Origin: Saprospiraceae bacterium
GTDB taxonomy: Bacteria > Bacteroidota > Bacteroidia > Chitinophagales > Saprospiraceae
DNA: 64,000 nucleotides
NCBI GenBank assembly: GCA_028280415.1
Contig: JANQLV010000043.1
Coordinates: forward strand, 62,001 to 126,000
Direction: 5' to 3'
The position numbers were made by a program, and so were the translations under genes. Each line of letters opens with the position of its first letter. Positions within the stretch are counted from its first letter, which is position 1. Shown one piece after another: positions 55,122-64,000 of the stretch. The notes beneath the pieces were generated by a model. It saw nothing but the letters and a program-made list of their open reading frames with translations, was not told where the DNA came from and made no database searches.

Positions 55122-55724
55122 ATGAAATTGAGTATGTATTTGAGTGTACTTTTTTTTATAACCCCTTTGTTTTTATTTTCCCAAAAGGTTACTAATTATC
55201 TAGGTTTAAAAGAAATAAGCACTCCATCCCCTAATCATAAATTATTATTCTATTGTCGAGAAGTTAATAATTTAGATAAGCAAAGAAATTTTTCCTGGGA
55301 ATCAGGAATTTTACTTACTTCCACAAATGATACCCTTGCGGTCAAAGCGGAAATTGACTGGAAAAAAGATGAGATTTTTATTTTTCATAATGAAAAGGTC
55401 TATATCCTTTTTCAGGAAAAAGTAAAGGCAATTGCACTCGGTAATAAACTTTACATTTGTACCTTAACACCTGAAAACGGACAATTATTCCCCTCTTATT
55501 TTGAATTACTCGCGGAAGGCGAAACTAATTTGTTAAAAAAGCCAGACAATCTTTTTTATTATAAAAAGAAAAATCAGGCCGCTACGGCTCTAAAGAGAAA
55601 TAAGAAGTATTTGAATAAAGTACTAGAAAATAAAAATATCTCAGAATATATAAGCAGGCATAAATTAAACCCGAAAAACGAAACGGACCTCATTCGGATT
55701 TTTGAATTTTCGAACCGGGGTTAG
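55122..55724 (+). CDS. Orphan exported protein
   Basis: I do not recognise this 200-aa protein. It has a signal peptide (MKLSMYLSVLFFITPLFLFSQ) and a Lys-rich body with strands (HKLLFYCREVNNL, DTLAVKAEIDWKKDEIFIF, KVYILFQEKVKAIALGNKLY). The last third is helical and charged (TALKRNKKYLNKVLENKN). No motif or tail signal is seen. The upstream 296 bp is A/T-rich with no evident element. Confidence 0.65.
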   Translation: MKLSMYLSVLFFITPLFLFSQKVTNYLGLKEISTPSPNHKLLFYCREVNNLDKQRNFSWESGILLTSTNDTLAVKAEIDWKKDEIFIFHNEKVYILFQEKVKAIALGNKLYICTLTPENGQLFPSYFELLAEGETNLLKKPDNLFYYKKKNQAATALKRNKKYLNKVLENKNISEYISRHKLNPKNETDLIRIFEFSNRG

Positions 55725-55829
55725 TTTCCAATTTTCAATCCTCCATTTTTCGACCGGAAAAAACGCTTGTCAATACGTTTAGAAATCTTAACTTTGAAGG
55801 CTGTTTACAAACCTTAATCAAAGTTAAAG

Positions 55830-57953
55830 ATGGAAAAACATATAGCAATCATTGCTCAGAAGTTAAGCATAAACGACAGGAAAGTACGCAATACGATTGA
55901 CTTGCTCAAAGAAGGTGCAACGATTCCGTTTATCTCAAGATATAGAAAAGAAGCTACCGGTTCTCTGGATGAAGTTCAGATCGGAGCGATCAAAACAGAA
56001 CTAAAAAAACTGGAAGAGCTCGAGAGCAGGAAAGAGACTATTCTAAAAAGTATCGACGATCAGGGAAAACTCAGTCCGGAGCTTGAAGCCCGAATTAAAG
56101 GTACATATGACCCTACCGAATTGGAGGACCTCTACCTTCCGTATAAGAAGAAGCGTAAAACTAAAGCGACGATTGCCAAAGAAAGGGGACTAGAACCTCT
56201 TGCAAATATCATCTTTGACCAGAACACCTCCGATATAGAAACTATTGCATTCAAATACATTAGTGATGACGTGCCCGATATTGATGCCGCTTTGCAGGGC
56301 GCAAGGGATATCATTGCCGAAAGAATCAATGAAGATGAACAAGCCAGAAATAAAATCAGGAGTGCTTTTAAAAGAGGGGCTACGATTCGTTCCAAAATTG
56401 CCCGTAATAAGGAGGAAGAAGGCGCAAAGTATCGCGACTATTTTGATTTCGAAGAAGCGCTTCGGCGCTGCCCTTCCCACCGGTTATTAGCCATCCGCCG
56501 TGGAGAAGAAGAGGGTTTGCTCAGGGTACAGATTGGCCCGGAAGAAGAAGAAAGCATTTACCTGTTGGAAAAAACTTTTATCAAATCCAGCGGTGCAGCG
56601 GCCCGGCAAATGAAAGAAGCCATTAAAGATTGCTACAAACGTTTACTCTCCCCTTCTATCGAAACTGAATTCAGAAACAGTTCAAAGGAATTGGCCGATA
56701 CAGAGGCCATAAATGTTTTTACTGAAAATCTAAGACAACTGCTATTAGCTCCCCCTTTGGGACAAAAAAGTATCCTCGCATTGGATCCCGGTTACCGGAC
56801 CGGCTGTAAAGTAGTTTGTATTGATAAAAATGCCGACCTCTTGTACCATACCACGATCTATCCTCATCCCCCGCAAAATCAGACTTTTGAAGCTATGGAA
56901 GTTATCCGGTCTCTGGTTGATAAATACGCGGTATCCGCTATTGCCGTCGGAAATGGTACAGCCAGTCGGGAAACCATGAGTCTCTGCAAAAAAATCAAAT
57001 TTGACCGCCCGGTCGCTGTTTATCTGGTTAGTGAAAATGGCGCATCGATATATTCAGCATCGGCTATTGCCCGGGAAGAATTCCCGGACAAGGATGTAAC
57101 GGTCAGAGGAGCCGTTTCGATTGGTCGTCGCCTGATGGATCCGCTCGCTGAATTGGTCAAAATCGATCCTAAATCTATTGGTGTTGGACAGTACCAGCAC
57201 GATGTCAACCAAACCAGGCTCAAAGAAAGTCTGGATCAAACCGTAGAGAGCTGTGTAAATTCTGTGGGCATTAATCTCAATACGGCCAGTAAACATCTGC
57301 TCACTTACGTCTCCGGTCTCGGTCCTACCCTGGCTAAAAATATTGTGGCCTATCGCTCGGAAAACGGTTCGTTTAAAAAGCGCTCGGAACTAAAGAAAGT
57401 AAGCCGGATGGGAGAAAAAGCCTTTGAACAATGCGCTGGATTCCTACGCGTTAAAAATAGTCCAAACCCGCTGGATAATACCGCCGTACATCCGGAATCC
57501 TACCCTATCGTTGAACAAATAGCCAATGACCTTAATGCTACCATTATTGATTTGATCAGTAATCCCTTATTGCGCAAACAAGTGGACCTTAAGCGCTATG
57601 TCAAGGAAAGCGTCGGCCTGCCCACGCTTAAAGACATTATGAAAGAACTGGACAAACCGGGACTTGATCCAAGGGGCGAAGCCAAGACCTTTAGCTTTGC
57701 CGAAGGCATCAATACCATCGCAGATGTGCAGCCTGGCATGGTGCTCCCGGGTATCGTCACCAACATCACAAAGTTTGGTGCTTTTGTAGATATCGGAATT
57801 AAAGAAGGAGGGCTGGTACATATTTCCCAATTAGCAGATACCTTTGTCAAGGACCCTGCGGATGTGGTCAAACTCCAGCAGGAGGTACGCGTCCGGGTAC
57901 TCGAAGTCGATACCCAACGCGGCCGGGTGAGTTTATCGATGAAGGGGCTGTGA
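55830..57953 (+). CDS. tex: Tex-family RNA-binding protein
   Basis: Tex is a conserved nucleic-acid-binding factor tied to transcription and RNA turnover. The 707-aa protein has the N-terminal Tex helical domain (ATIPFISRYRKEATGSLDE, then DPTELEDLYLPYKKKRKTKA), a YqgF/RNase H-like domain at about 325-450 (LALDPGYRTGCKVV, AIAVGNGTASRET), and helix-hairpin-helix motifs at about 490-560 (LNTASKHLLTYVSGLGPTLA). The protein ends with an S1 RNA-binding domain at about 635-707 (VTNITKFGAFVDIGIKEGGL, VRVRVLEVDTQRGRVSLSM). Length is slightly below the E. coli protein. A long hairpin follows. Confidence 0.97.
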   Translation: MEKHIAIIAQKLSINDRKVRNTIDLLKEGATIPFISRYRKEATGSLDEVQIGAIKTELKKLEELESRKETILKSIDDQGKLSPELEARIKGTYDPTELEDLYLPYKKKRKTKATIAKERGLEPLANIIFDQNTSDIETIAFKYISDDVPDIDAALQGARDIIAERINEDEQARNKIRSAFKRGATIRSKIARNKEEEGAKYRDYFDFEEALRRCPSHRLLAIRRGEEEGLLRVQIGPEEEESIYLLEKTFIKSSGAAARQMKEAIKDCYKRLLSPSIETEFRNSSKELADTEAINVFTENLRQLLLAPPLGQKSILALDPGYRTGCKVVCIDKNADLLYHTTIYPHPPQNQTFEAMEVIRSLVDKYAVSAIAVGNGTASRETMSLCKKIKFDRPVAVYLVSENGASIYSASAIAREEFPDKDVTVRGAVSIGRRLMDPLAELVKIDPKSIGVGQYQHDVNQTRLKESLDQTVESCVNSVGINLNTASKHLLTYVSGLGPTLAKNIVAYRSENGSFKKRSELKKVSRMGEKAFEQCAGFLRVKNSPNPLDNTAVHPESYPIVEQIANDLNATIIDLISNPLLRKQVDLKRYVKESVGLPTLKDIMKELDKPGLDPRGEAKTFSFAEGINTIADVQPGMVLPGIVTNITKFGAFVDIGIKEGGLVHISQLADTFVKDPADVVKLQQEVRVRVLEVDTQRGRVSLSMKGL

Positions 57954-58006
57954 AAATCATAAAACAGAAAACAGAAGATTTTTGCTCGCTACAATGATTA
58001 AACTTT

Positions 58007-58049
58007 AATTAATTCGGATTATTTTATTGTAAAATGATCCGAATTAATT
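58007..58049 (+). terminator. Near-perfect 43-nt hairpin after tex
   Basis: AATTAATTCGGAT (58007-58019) and ATCCGAATTAATT (58037-58049) are complementary; the inner ATTTTA/TAAAAT arms extend the stem to about 20 pairs with one T-G pair and a 3-nt loop. A TATTTTTTAG stretch follows 10 bases later. It probably terminates tex, though such a long A/T palindrome could also bind a protein. Confidence 0.65.
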
Positions 58050-58196
58050 GCATATTGTATTTTTTAGATTTATATTTGAGCTGGAAATTATTTTCCAAAC
58101 TGCCCATCTAACTAAGGATCCTGTAAAAAATAAAAAAATAGCATTTAATAAAGGTTTTTCAAATCTTTATTAAGAGCATTTTATTACAATATTTTA

Positions 58197-58916
58197 ATGA
58201 ATTCTAAAATTTGTTTAATTATTATTATTCCTTTTATTTCATTTTTTTCTGTATATTCTCAAAACAGTAAATTTGACTTTGGAATTAATTACGGTACCCT
58301 ATACCCCAAAGGACTAGATTGTTCTGAACCGCAATGCCTTTACCAAAAAATAAATCCAGGAAGACATTTTGGTATCAATTTGAAAAAAAGTTTTTTAAAA
58401 TATTTTTCAAACAAGATTTCTCTGAATCTTCAACATACAAAGCAAACGAGATATATTTATTTCGAAGCTTTTTATACGAGACAAGGACTAAGTGATATTT
58501 TAGGTTTTGATGAAGGACCAATTGTTCATAATTTCAAAACTCTAAATTTTGGCTATCAATTTTCTTATACTCCTTTTCTAAGATTTCCTATATTTTGCGC
58601 TGTAGGAGCTTCCTATAATAGAGTTGTAAGAAATAAAGGAACAACAAGTTTTAAATATACAAGATTAGCTTATGTAAACTCAGACAGGCAATATATAACG
58701 CTTCCTGAACCACAAGAAGAACCGCCATTTTTAAATGATTTAAAAATGCAAAAGGGATTTACAGTTTTCCATCTAGGTACAGGTTATATTTTTAAAATTA
58801 GAAAAATTGAAATAGTCCCTAGTTTTAATTATTATTTCATCCGAAAAACTAAAAACGATCTTGCTGATTCCGGAATTAATTTCAATATAGAATTCTATTA
58901 TAATTTTTTAAACTAA
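58197..58916 (+). CDS. Predicted exported outer-membrane barrel-like protein
   Basis: The 239-aa protein starts with a signal peptide (MNSKICLIIIIPFISFFSVYSQ). The rest has barrel-type strands (HFGINLKKSFLKYFSNKISL, TLNFGYQFSYTPFL, PIFCAVGASYNRVV, VFHLGTGYIFKIRKIEIVPS) and ends in an aromatic-containing strand (INFNIEFYYNFLN). I know no family name. It is strongly A/T-rich and lies 75 bp before the large toxin-like gene, so it may belong to that locus. Confidence 0.7.
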   Translation: MNSKICLIIIIPFISFFSVYSQNSKFDFGINYGTLYPKGLDCSEPQCLYQKINPGRHFGINLKKSFLKYFSNKISLNLQHTKQTRYIYFEAFYTRQGLSDILGFDEGPIVHNFKTLNFGYQFSYTPFLRFPIFCAVGASYNRVVRNKGTTSFKYTRLAYVNSDRQYITLPEPQEEPPFLNDLKMQKGFTVFHLGTGYIFKIRKIEIVPSFNYYFIRKTKNDLADSGINFNIEFYYNFLN

Positions 58917-58991
58917 ATAATAAAACATTAATAATTCATGCCTTTCAGACACTTCTGAAGGATGATAATTTTATGTGAAAAATATAAAACT

Positions 58992-61900
58992 ATGAAATTA
59001 AAACAGCTAGTACTTCTTATATTGTTATTTATTTCCAGGATTAATCTCAATTATGGACAAGTTTATCCTGAAGGTAATTTAGTCATTAATGAAATTAGTT
59101 TTGGGATTGAAAATCAAGCCGAATATATTGAATTCGTAGTATTAGAAAATGCTACTATGCCTGGGGCTTCCCTAAACTTAGAAAATATCATAATAGATAA
59201 TCATACGGATATTCCATCCTTTGCATTTGGCTTCGAACACAGATATTTAGCTTTTACAGATTGCCTATCCGGCATTTCCCCTGGCTCTATAATTTTGATT
59301 TACAATGATACAAAATCGCATCCAGTAATTAGTCCTGCAAATGATGGTCTTCCAAATCAACAAGGATTTTACCAAATCCCAATTAGTAGCAATTGTCTTC
59401 AAGGTAGAAAACTAAACAACATAATCGATTATAGCATTAACGAGACTCCAATCCCTACTTCCGGAAAAAACTGGCAGGAATTTATTGGACTAATACGAAA
59501 TGGAGATGCTTTACAAATCAGATCATCAAATGGTGAACTTACTCACTCGGTTAGTTGGGGACAAAATGATTTTCCACTTTCGGAAGAAATTATTTCGGCT
59601 AGAACAGAGCAAGTACCAAATGATAACACCCCTATATTAACACTCCCCGGAGATGATTGCCTACAATGGTATGGCACATCTGTAGAACTTGGAAATGTCG
59701 GCTCTCCAGGGCTCGCCAATTCTCCCTCTCAGAGTCATAAACTTTCAAATGGTACTGCAACCGCTACTCCCTTTTTCATCAATTGCACTCAACTTTATTC
59801 AGATCCTAGCGGTGCATTTGGTGCTGGTAACATTAATCTTTTTGGAGGTAATCCGCCTTATATTATTAGTTGGGAAGGACCTCAAATCGGGGAGGTCACC
59901 GTATATAATCAGGGAAATGTTCCTATCGAAAATTTAGCCGAAGGAATATATTCCATTACGGTCACCGACAATCAGGGATGTAACGCTTTTTGTTCTTTAC
60001 TAATTGATCTACTTGAAGAGGATACACAAGAAGAATCGATTTGTGAAGGAGATTGTATAGATATTGGTGAAGATAGAAATGATGAAAATATATGTTACGA
60101 CTGGGAACCAGCAGAAGAATTCGACGATCCAAGTCAGCCAATCCAAAATGTATGCCCAGATGAGGACATGACTTACACTGTCAAAATTTCCTCGAATGAT
60201 GGAGATTTATTAAGTATACTCAGCTATTCGCTAAGCGTCCACGAAAGAAGCGAGATTAGCCTAAAAGTACTCCCTGGTAATCAAGGCCTTTGCAATTTTC
60301 CTGTAAATATTGAGGCAACCGAAGGTTTCGTAAGCTATGATTGGTCAGGTGGTACCACAGGTCCAACGCCAAATACGATTGAAATAAATACAGCTGCGAT
60401 CTACAGTGTCACCGCTACTGATATAAATGGATGTACCAGTACGGCCTCTATAAAAGTAAAAAATAATAATGTAGGTGCTTTGGCTATAAAAGGAATGCTG
60501 GAAGAAGAAGGATTCTATGGTATTCCTATTACCGCTATAGAAGATGATGTATTTAACCCAACAATGAATACTGCACTAGTAGAAGATTATGCAAGTTTGA
60601 ATGTTAAACTTCAGGATGACCTGTTTTTCAATGTTGCAGATTATTTGAATGTTTATCTGGAAGATGAATTTTATGATGGCTTTACCAATAAAAAATCTTA
60701 CGTCTCTAAAAATGAAAACTTTTGTAACGAATCACCAAGTTTTGATGACATTAAAGGTTTCATAGAGAGTAGGGAAATTGGCATTTGGGCACACGTTTGG
60801 CAAAATCCCGATGCGCTCAATTCTGGAATGCTATATGTAATTGGAAAATCCCCAACTACGGAAAATGGGCTAGCCCAAATTAGTGAAGCAAAAGAAGCCT
60901 ATTTTAATTATATAGTACTGGAAAATCCGACAATAGATTATTTCCCAACTAAAGATGAGGAAATTATTTACGCTGCACAAGAATTATTAACAAACTTTTA
61001 TATAGGTTCTTTCGCACTAGAAGATGTTGAAACCTTAAAAGAATATGATAAACGAGATTATCGTATTGATTGTAACCCTGCTTCAGGATACGATATTTAT
61101 GGATTAACTCCAGCTGGTGTTCCAGTCCATTTTGGAACGGAGGTGGGTTTTATTTACTTGACGCAAGAAAGCTTAGATAATTCAAATACACCATTTTTCG
61201 TAGATGCCAGTAGTATTGTTCGCTTTTATCAAAACCAACGAGAATGGAGAGGAATGTGGCAAGAAATTAATGGCGAGTACACATTTATGGGTTACCGGAA
61301 AGTAACCGGAGGCGGCTATAAAGAATTTCCGTCCAGCTACCAAGGATTTCCAAGTATCCCAGTAGCCGTGCAAACAGCACCTACCGAAAATACAAATGGT
61401 ACACTCAATAACTGGATTGAAATATACACGGACTATATCTGGAGTCAAAGCTATCCTAACTTTGCGAGTCATTATCCTTATGGACGAGGCTCTTTTCAAT
61501 TAAGTGCTTATCTATCACCACTTGGAATACCGTCAGGAAACTTTACGCTTATATCCTACCCCGCTAACCTTCCAGAAATCAAGGAATACGATTTAGAATC
61601 GCCACATTCCATTCGGATTTTTGATAATGATCCGGCAAGTATGATGTATAAAATTCCGGCAATAAATGGACAAACGAATGAGGCCTGGATATTCGCTCGC
61701 TTTATAGGAGATAATGAGTATGATTATTATATTTACGATTGCCGTTTTAAAATATGGCGTAGTATCACCGAAGCGGAAGTGGACCCTACCGCAAAAGAAG
61801 AGATTAGCTTTTATCATGCTTTATTTCTGGTGATGAAAGAAAGCGGACATACTGCATTGGATATAGTTGGAGTTGTACCACTGATTGGAGACTTAGCGGA

Positions 61901-63125
61901 TGGATTAAATGGAGCTTGGTATTTTTATGAGGGAGATAAGAAAAATGGATTAATCTCATTGGGTTCAGTAGGGATTAGTCAATTGACAGTAGTACGTTTA
62001 GGACCTAAAACAGCGAAGATTACCAATGAGCTTGGGGAAGCGGTTACTAAAATCCTGGCAGATGGATTTAGAAATACACCGGGTAATGCACCACCTAAAG
62101 CGCATATTCGGGAATTTGTAAAGCAATTTAAAAAACGGGTAAGGAAGTCGCCAAATAAAATTACAAATGATGGCCCTAATAATACGCCAAGTATAGCTAC
62201 TGATTTAATTCGATGGATTGCAGAAAATCCTAAACGAATAGATTCATGGAAAGCATTAAATGAAGTATTCACTGGCCATCAATCAATTTTTCTCTGGGAT
62301 AAAAAATTGAACCAGAAAGTTTTTGATTTAATGGAAAATTCGACTTTTATGAATACCATTGGTGATGTAGAAGGTTTAAAAGATATTTTAAAAGCTGCAG
62401 GAAAATCTCCATGTTCAATATGTGGAAATGTAGGTAAAAAGAATTTGGAAGATTTGGATGTATATTTGGGACGATTTGAAAAATTTGTCAATTTACACTT
62501 GATCAATAATACTACTGAAGGGGCTTCGACTATGCTAAGCCTGGCGAAAAATGGCAAAGAATACCAAATAGATGCTTTGGCTCAGACCTTTAGATTGCTC
62601 GACGAGGGAAATATCACTACGGTTGAAAAATTTGAGCCTAAATTGCAGGATGTACTGGAAGAATCACTAGATATAAAAATCAATCAGGTGGGTGATATTT
62701 TAAATACACCGGCACCTAACTTAAAATTAACGGAACTCAAAAGCTGGAAGAAACAGACAATTGACAATATCCCAAACAACCAGGGTTTCATTAATCAAAC
62801 TAAAGCTTACTTCTTTTCCGGCATTCAGAGTGTTTCAGATGATTTTATATGTTCTTTTGACAAGAGAAAACTGCTTACTGAATACGGCGGTGATTTTGCG
62901 GATGAAGCTAGTGCTTTAGCGCATATTAAAGAAAAGTATCAAATATTATTCATTGAAAATATTTATACATGGAGAGATGAAATTATTCAGGGAAATGGAA
63001 ATATAATGAATTTTTATTCGAAGTTTGAAATTATAGAACCTTTAGAAGAAGATGCTTTTGCTGAATTAATTGAAAAGATCGATAATTTTTCGCCAGAGGT
63101 ATATTCTTTTATTAAAATAGAGTAA
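58992..63125 (+). CDS. Candidate secreted polymorphic toxin with lamin-tail/Ig modules and pre-toxin-like region
   Basis: I start the gene at the ATG at 58992, since MKLKQLVLLILLFISRINLN is a signal peptide; an ATG at 58962 would precede it by ten residues. The 1377-aa protein has a lamin-tail-like start (LVINEISFGIENQAEYIEFV), PKD/SprB-type repeats at about 270-500 (NPPYIISWEGPQIG, GIYSITVTDNQGCNAFCS), and a long unrecognised middle. From about residue 952, HTALDIVGVVPLIGDLADGL and the following helices resemble the PT-TG pre-toxin domain. IAENPKRIDSWKALNEV near 1075 resembles a linker found in Bacteroidota polymorphic toxins. The last 290 residues, with a CSICGN motif, are a candidate toxin domain of unknown activity. 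It has no T9SS tail. The next gene starts 1 bp after its stop. Confidence 0.75.
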   Translation: MKLKQLVLLILLFISRINLNYGQVYPEGNLVINEISFGIENQAEYIEFVVLENATMPGASLNLENIIIDNHTDIPSFAFGFEHRYLAFTDCLSGISPGSIILIYNDTKSHPVISPANDGLPNQQGFYQIPISSNCLQGRKLNNIIDYSINETPIPTSGKNWQEFIGLIRNGDALQIRSSNGELTHSVSWGQNDFPLSEEIISARTEQVPNDNTPILTLPGDDCLQWYGTSVELGNVGSPGLANSPSQSHKLSNGTATATPFFINCTQLYSDPSGAFGAGNINLFGGNPPYIISWEGPQIGEVTVYNQGNVPIENLAEGIYSITVTDNQGCNAFCSLLIDLLEEDTQEESICEGDCIDIGEDRNDENICYDWEPAEEFDDPSQPIQNVCPDEDMTYTVKISSNDGDLLSILSYSLSVHERSEISLKVLPGNQGLCNFPVNIEATEGFVSYDWSGGTTGPTPNTIEINTAAIYSVTATDINGCTSTASIKVKNNNVGALAIKGMLEEEGFYGIPITAIEDDVFNPTMNTALVEDYASLNVKLQDDLFFNVADYLNVYLEDEFYDGFTNKKSYVSKNENFCNESPSFDDIKGFIESREIGIWAHVWQNPDALNSGMLYVIGKSPTTENGLAQISEAKEAYFNYIVLENPTIDYFPTKDEEIIYAAQELLTNFYIGSFALEDVETLKEYDKRDYRIDCNPASGYDIYGLTPAGVPVHFGTEVGFIYLTQESLDNSNTPFFVDASSIVRFYQNQREWRGMWQEINGEYTFMGYRKVTGGGYKEFPSSYQGFPSIPVAVQTAPTENTNGTLNNWIEIYTDYIWSQSYPNFASHYPYGRGSFQLSAYLSPLGIPSGNFTLISYPANLPEIKEYDLESPHSIRIFDNDPASMMYKIPAINGQTNEAWIFARFIGDNEYDYYIYDCRFKIWRSITEAEVDPTAKEEISFYHALFLVMKESGHTALDIVGVVPLIGDLADGLNGAWYFYEGDKKNGLISLGSVGISQLTVVRLGPKTAKITNELGEAVTKILADGFRNTPGNAPPKAHIREFVKQFKKRVRKSPNKITNDGPNNTPSIATDLIRWIAENPKRIDSWKALNEVFTGHQSIFLWDKKLNQKVFDLMENSTFMNTIGDVEGLKDILKAAGKSPCSICGNVGKKNLEDLDVYLGRFEKFVNLHLINNTTEGASTMLSLAKNGKEYQIDALAQTFRLLDEGNITTVEKFEPKLQDVLEESLDIKINQVGDILNTPAPNLKLTELKSWKKQTIDNIPNNQGFINQTKAYFFSGIQSVSDDFICSFDKRKLLTEYGGDFADEASALAHIKEKYQILFIENIYTWRDEIIQGNGNIMNFYSKFEIIEPLEEDAFAELIEKIDNFSPEVYSFIKIE

Positions 63126-63126
63126 A

Positions 63127-64000
63127 ATGTATAAATTACAATTCAACGTAAAAGATTATAATTATAGAAAGCTGCATAAAAACAGGGTTTTTTATAGAGA
63201 CAAAGATGATATTTTAATCTGTAGAAACTTAGAGTCATTTGAAGTTGAATGGAAATCTTCCCAAGAAGTGATTATTCCATTATCTACAAATAACTTCTTT
63301 TTTAAAGATTTCTATTTCATCACCAACCGTAAGGGGACCTATGTTTATGATATTAAAACAGGAAAAAGGGTATCTTTTTTTAATGATACCTCTCTTCTCC
63401 TAAGTACTTTTAATAATCATTCTCTTTTCTTTTTTGTCAATAGTAGAGAAAAATTATTTGGAAGATATGATTTTATGAATAAAAAAAGACTCTGGAAATT
63501 TAATTACAAAAATTTCTCATTGAATATTGTAGGTTTTAATAAAACAATTATTCTTTTAGTCAGGAAAACTAAAATCCTCTGTTTAAGTTTTGAGATAGGA
63601 TCCCTTCTCTGGCAAAAAGATCTTTCTGAAGAAAAAGATTTAAGCTATATTGATTTTACCTATAGTCAACAAATTGGAAAAATAAAAAAATGTATTGCTA
63701 TTTATGAAAATAAAATTTATTTAGCCGTCAACAACGATGCTATGGTCATTCTCGACGTAGAGAGTGGATCGATTCTAAATACGATTATTGAATTACCGGA
63801 GCAACAAAGTTGGCGAAGTGGTAAAACAATAGTACAAACCTTTCCAGCTCCCCATATTGCGGTCTTCATTCCCGAGCAAGCAAAAATCGTAGGCTTATGT
63901 GTACACGTATATTGGGAGTTGGACTTAACTACTGACACTGTGAATCTTTACGATTGTCAAGCCTCTTTCGAAGCTTTAAATATAGTTACGGAAGGCAATA
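63127..64000 (+). CDS. Beta-propeller-like protein, candidate immunity protein (5' part)
   Basis: The gene starts at the ATG at 63127 and is open to the right edge (at least 291 residues). It has no signal peptide, so it should be cytosolic. Recurring blades read ILICRNLESFEVEWKSS, GTYVYDIKTGKRVSFF, CLSFEIGSLLWQKDL and MVILDVESGSILNTI, a PQQ/WD-like propeller pattern. Only one base separates it from the stop of the toxin-like gene. A cytosolic, tightly linked partner after a polymorphic-toxin-like gene fits an immunity protein; that role is an inference. The end is outside the window. Confidence 0.75.
   Translation, partial: MYKLQFNVKDYNYRKLHKNRVFYRDKDDILICRNLESFEVEWKSSQEVIIPLSTNNFFFKDFYFITNRKGTYVYDIKTGKRVSFFNDTSLLLSTFNNHSLFFFVNSREKLFGRYDFMNKKRLWKFNYKNFSLNIVGFNKTIILLVRKTKILCLSFEIGSLLWQKDLSEEKDLSYIDFTYSQQIGKIKKCIAIYENKIYLAVNNDAMVILDVESGSILNTIIELPEQQSWRSGKTIVQTFPAPHIAVFIPEQAKIVGLCVHVYWELDLTTDTVNLYDCQASFEALNIVTEGN

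Noticed and set aside
1-64000. tRNA or rRNA genes
   Set aside because: I looked for T-loop and anticodon-arm patterns and for conserved rRNA segments by eye and found none I could support.

Overview
The window looks like chromosomal DNA of a Bacteroidota bacterium, most likely of the Saprospiria (Lewinella/Haliscomenobacter-like) branch. This is inferred from gene content, not from a database search. The signs are several secreted proteins ending in type IX secretion (T9SS) sorting domains, a PorP/SprF protein beside a giant HYR adhesin, an FtsI-type PBP with a PASTA domain, a dcw cluster without murF, ddl or murB, an FtsZ ending in LHDNVD, a fused E1 alpha-beta dehydrogenase, and no Shine-Dalgarno pattern at starts.

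Layout. 1-5600: the end of an FKBP isomerase gene, trmD, a small outer-membrane-like protein, a DJ-1/PfpI lipoprotein, an orphan 150-aa protein and a LVIVD-repeat protein with a T9SS tail. 6515-21292: a surface-protein block with two giant multidomain adhesins (1957 and 1773 aa; type A and type B sorting tails), a PorP/SprF protein and an OmpA-SPOR envelope protein. 21559-26660: an AT-rich accessory stretch in which a QueA-like paralog, two orphan secreted proteins and a Crp-regulator/DJ-1 pair are separated by related attC-like repeats; no integrase is in the window. 26771-29731: a vanadium-haloperoxidase/PAP2-like secreted enzyme with MopE-type repeats and a T9SS tail.

30088-46300: the division and cell wall (dcw) cluster, read leftward: mraZ, rsmH, ftsL-like, ftsI, murE, mraY, murD, ftsW, murG, murC, ftsQ, ftsA, ftsZ, closed by a strong terminator. 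Two groups of 10-bp-phased TGG boxes, the expected MraZ operator type, lie upstream of mraZ. The murE-mraY gap holds nested complementary segments that look like a structured RNA or a small palindromic element.

46362-57953: mostly housekeeping: a polyprenol-phosphate glycosyltransferase, the fused E1 component, a DUF1573 protein, a penicillin-acylase-family enzyme, a small membrane protein, two tandem 2TM-domain proteins, an orphan exported protein and Tex. 58197-64000: a barrel-like protein, then a 1377-aa secreted protein with a pre-toxin-like region and an unrecognised C-terminal domain, followed after one base by a beta-propeller-like gene that runs off the window. This is a candidate polymorphic toxin and immunity pair.

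The strongest leads for something undescribed are the murE-mraY structured element, the toxin/propeller pair, and the attC-like cassette stretch.
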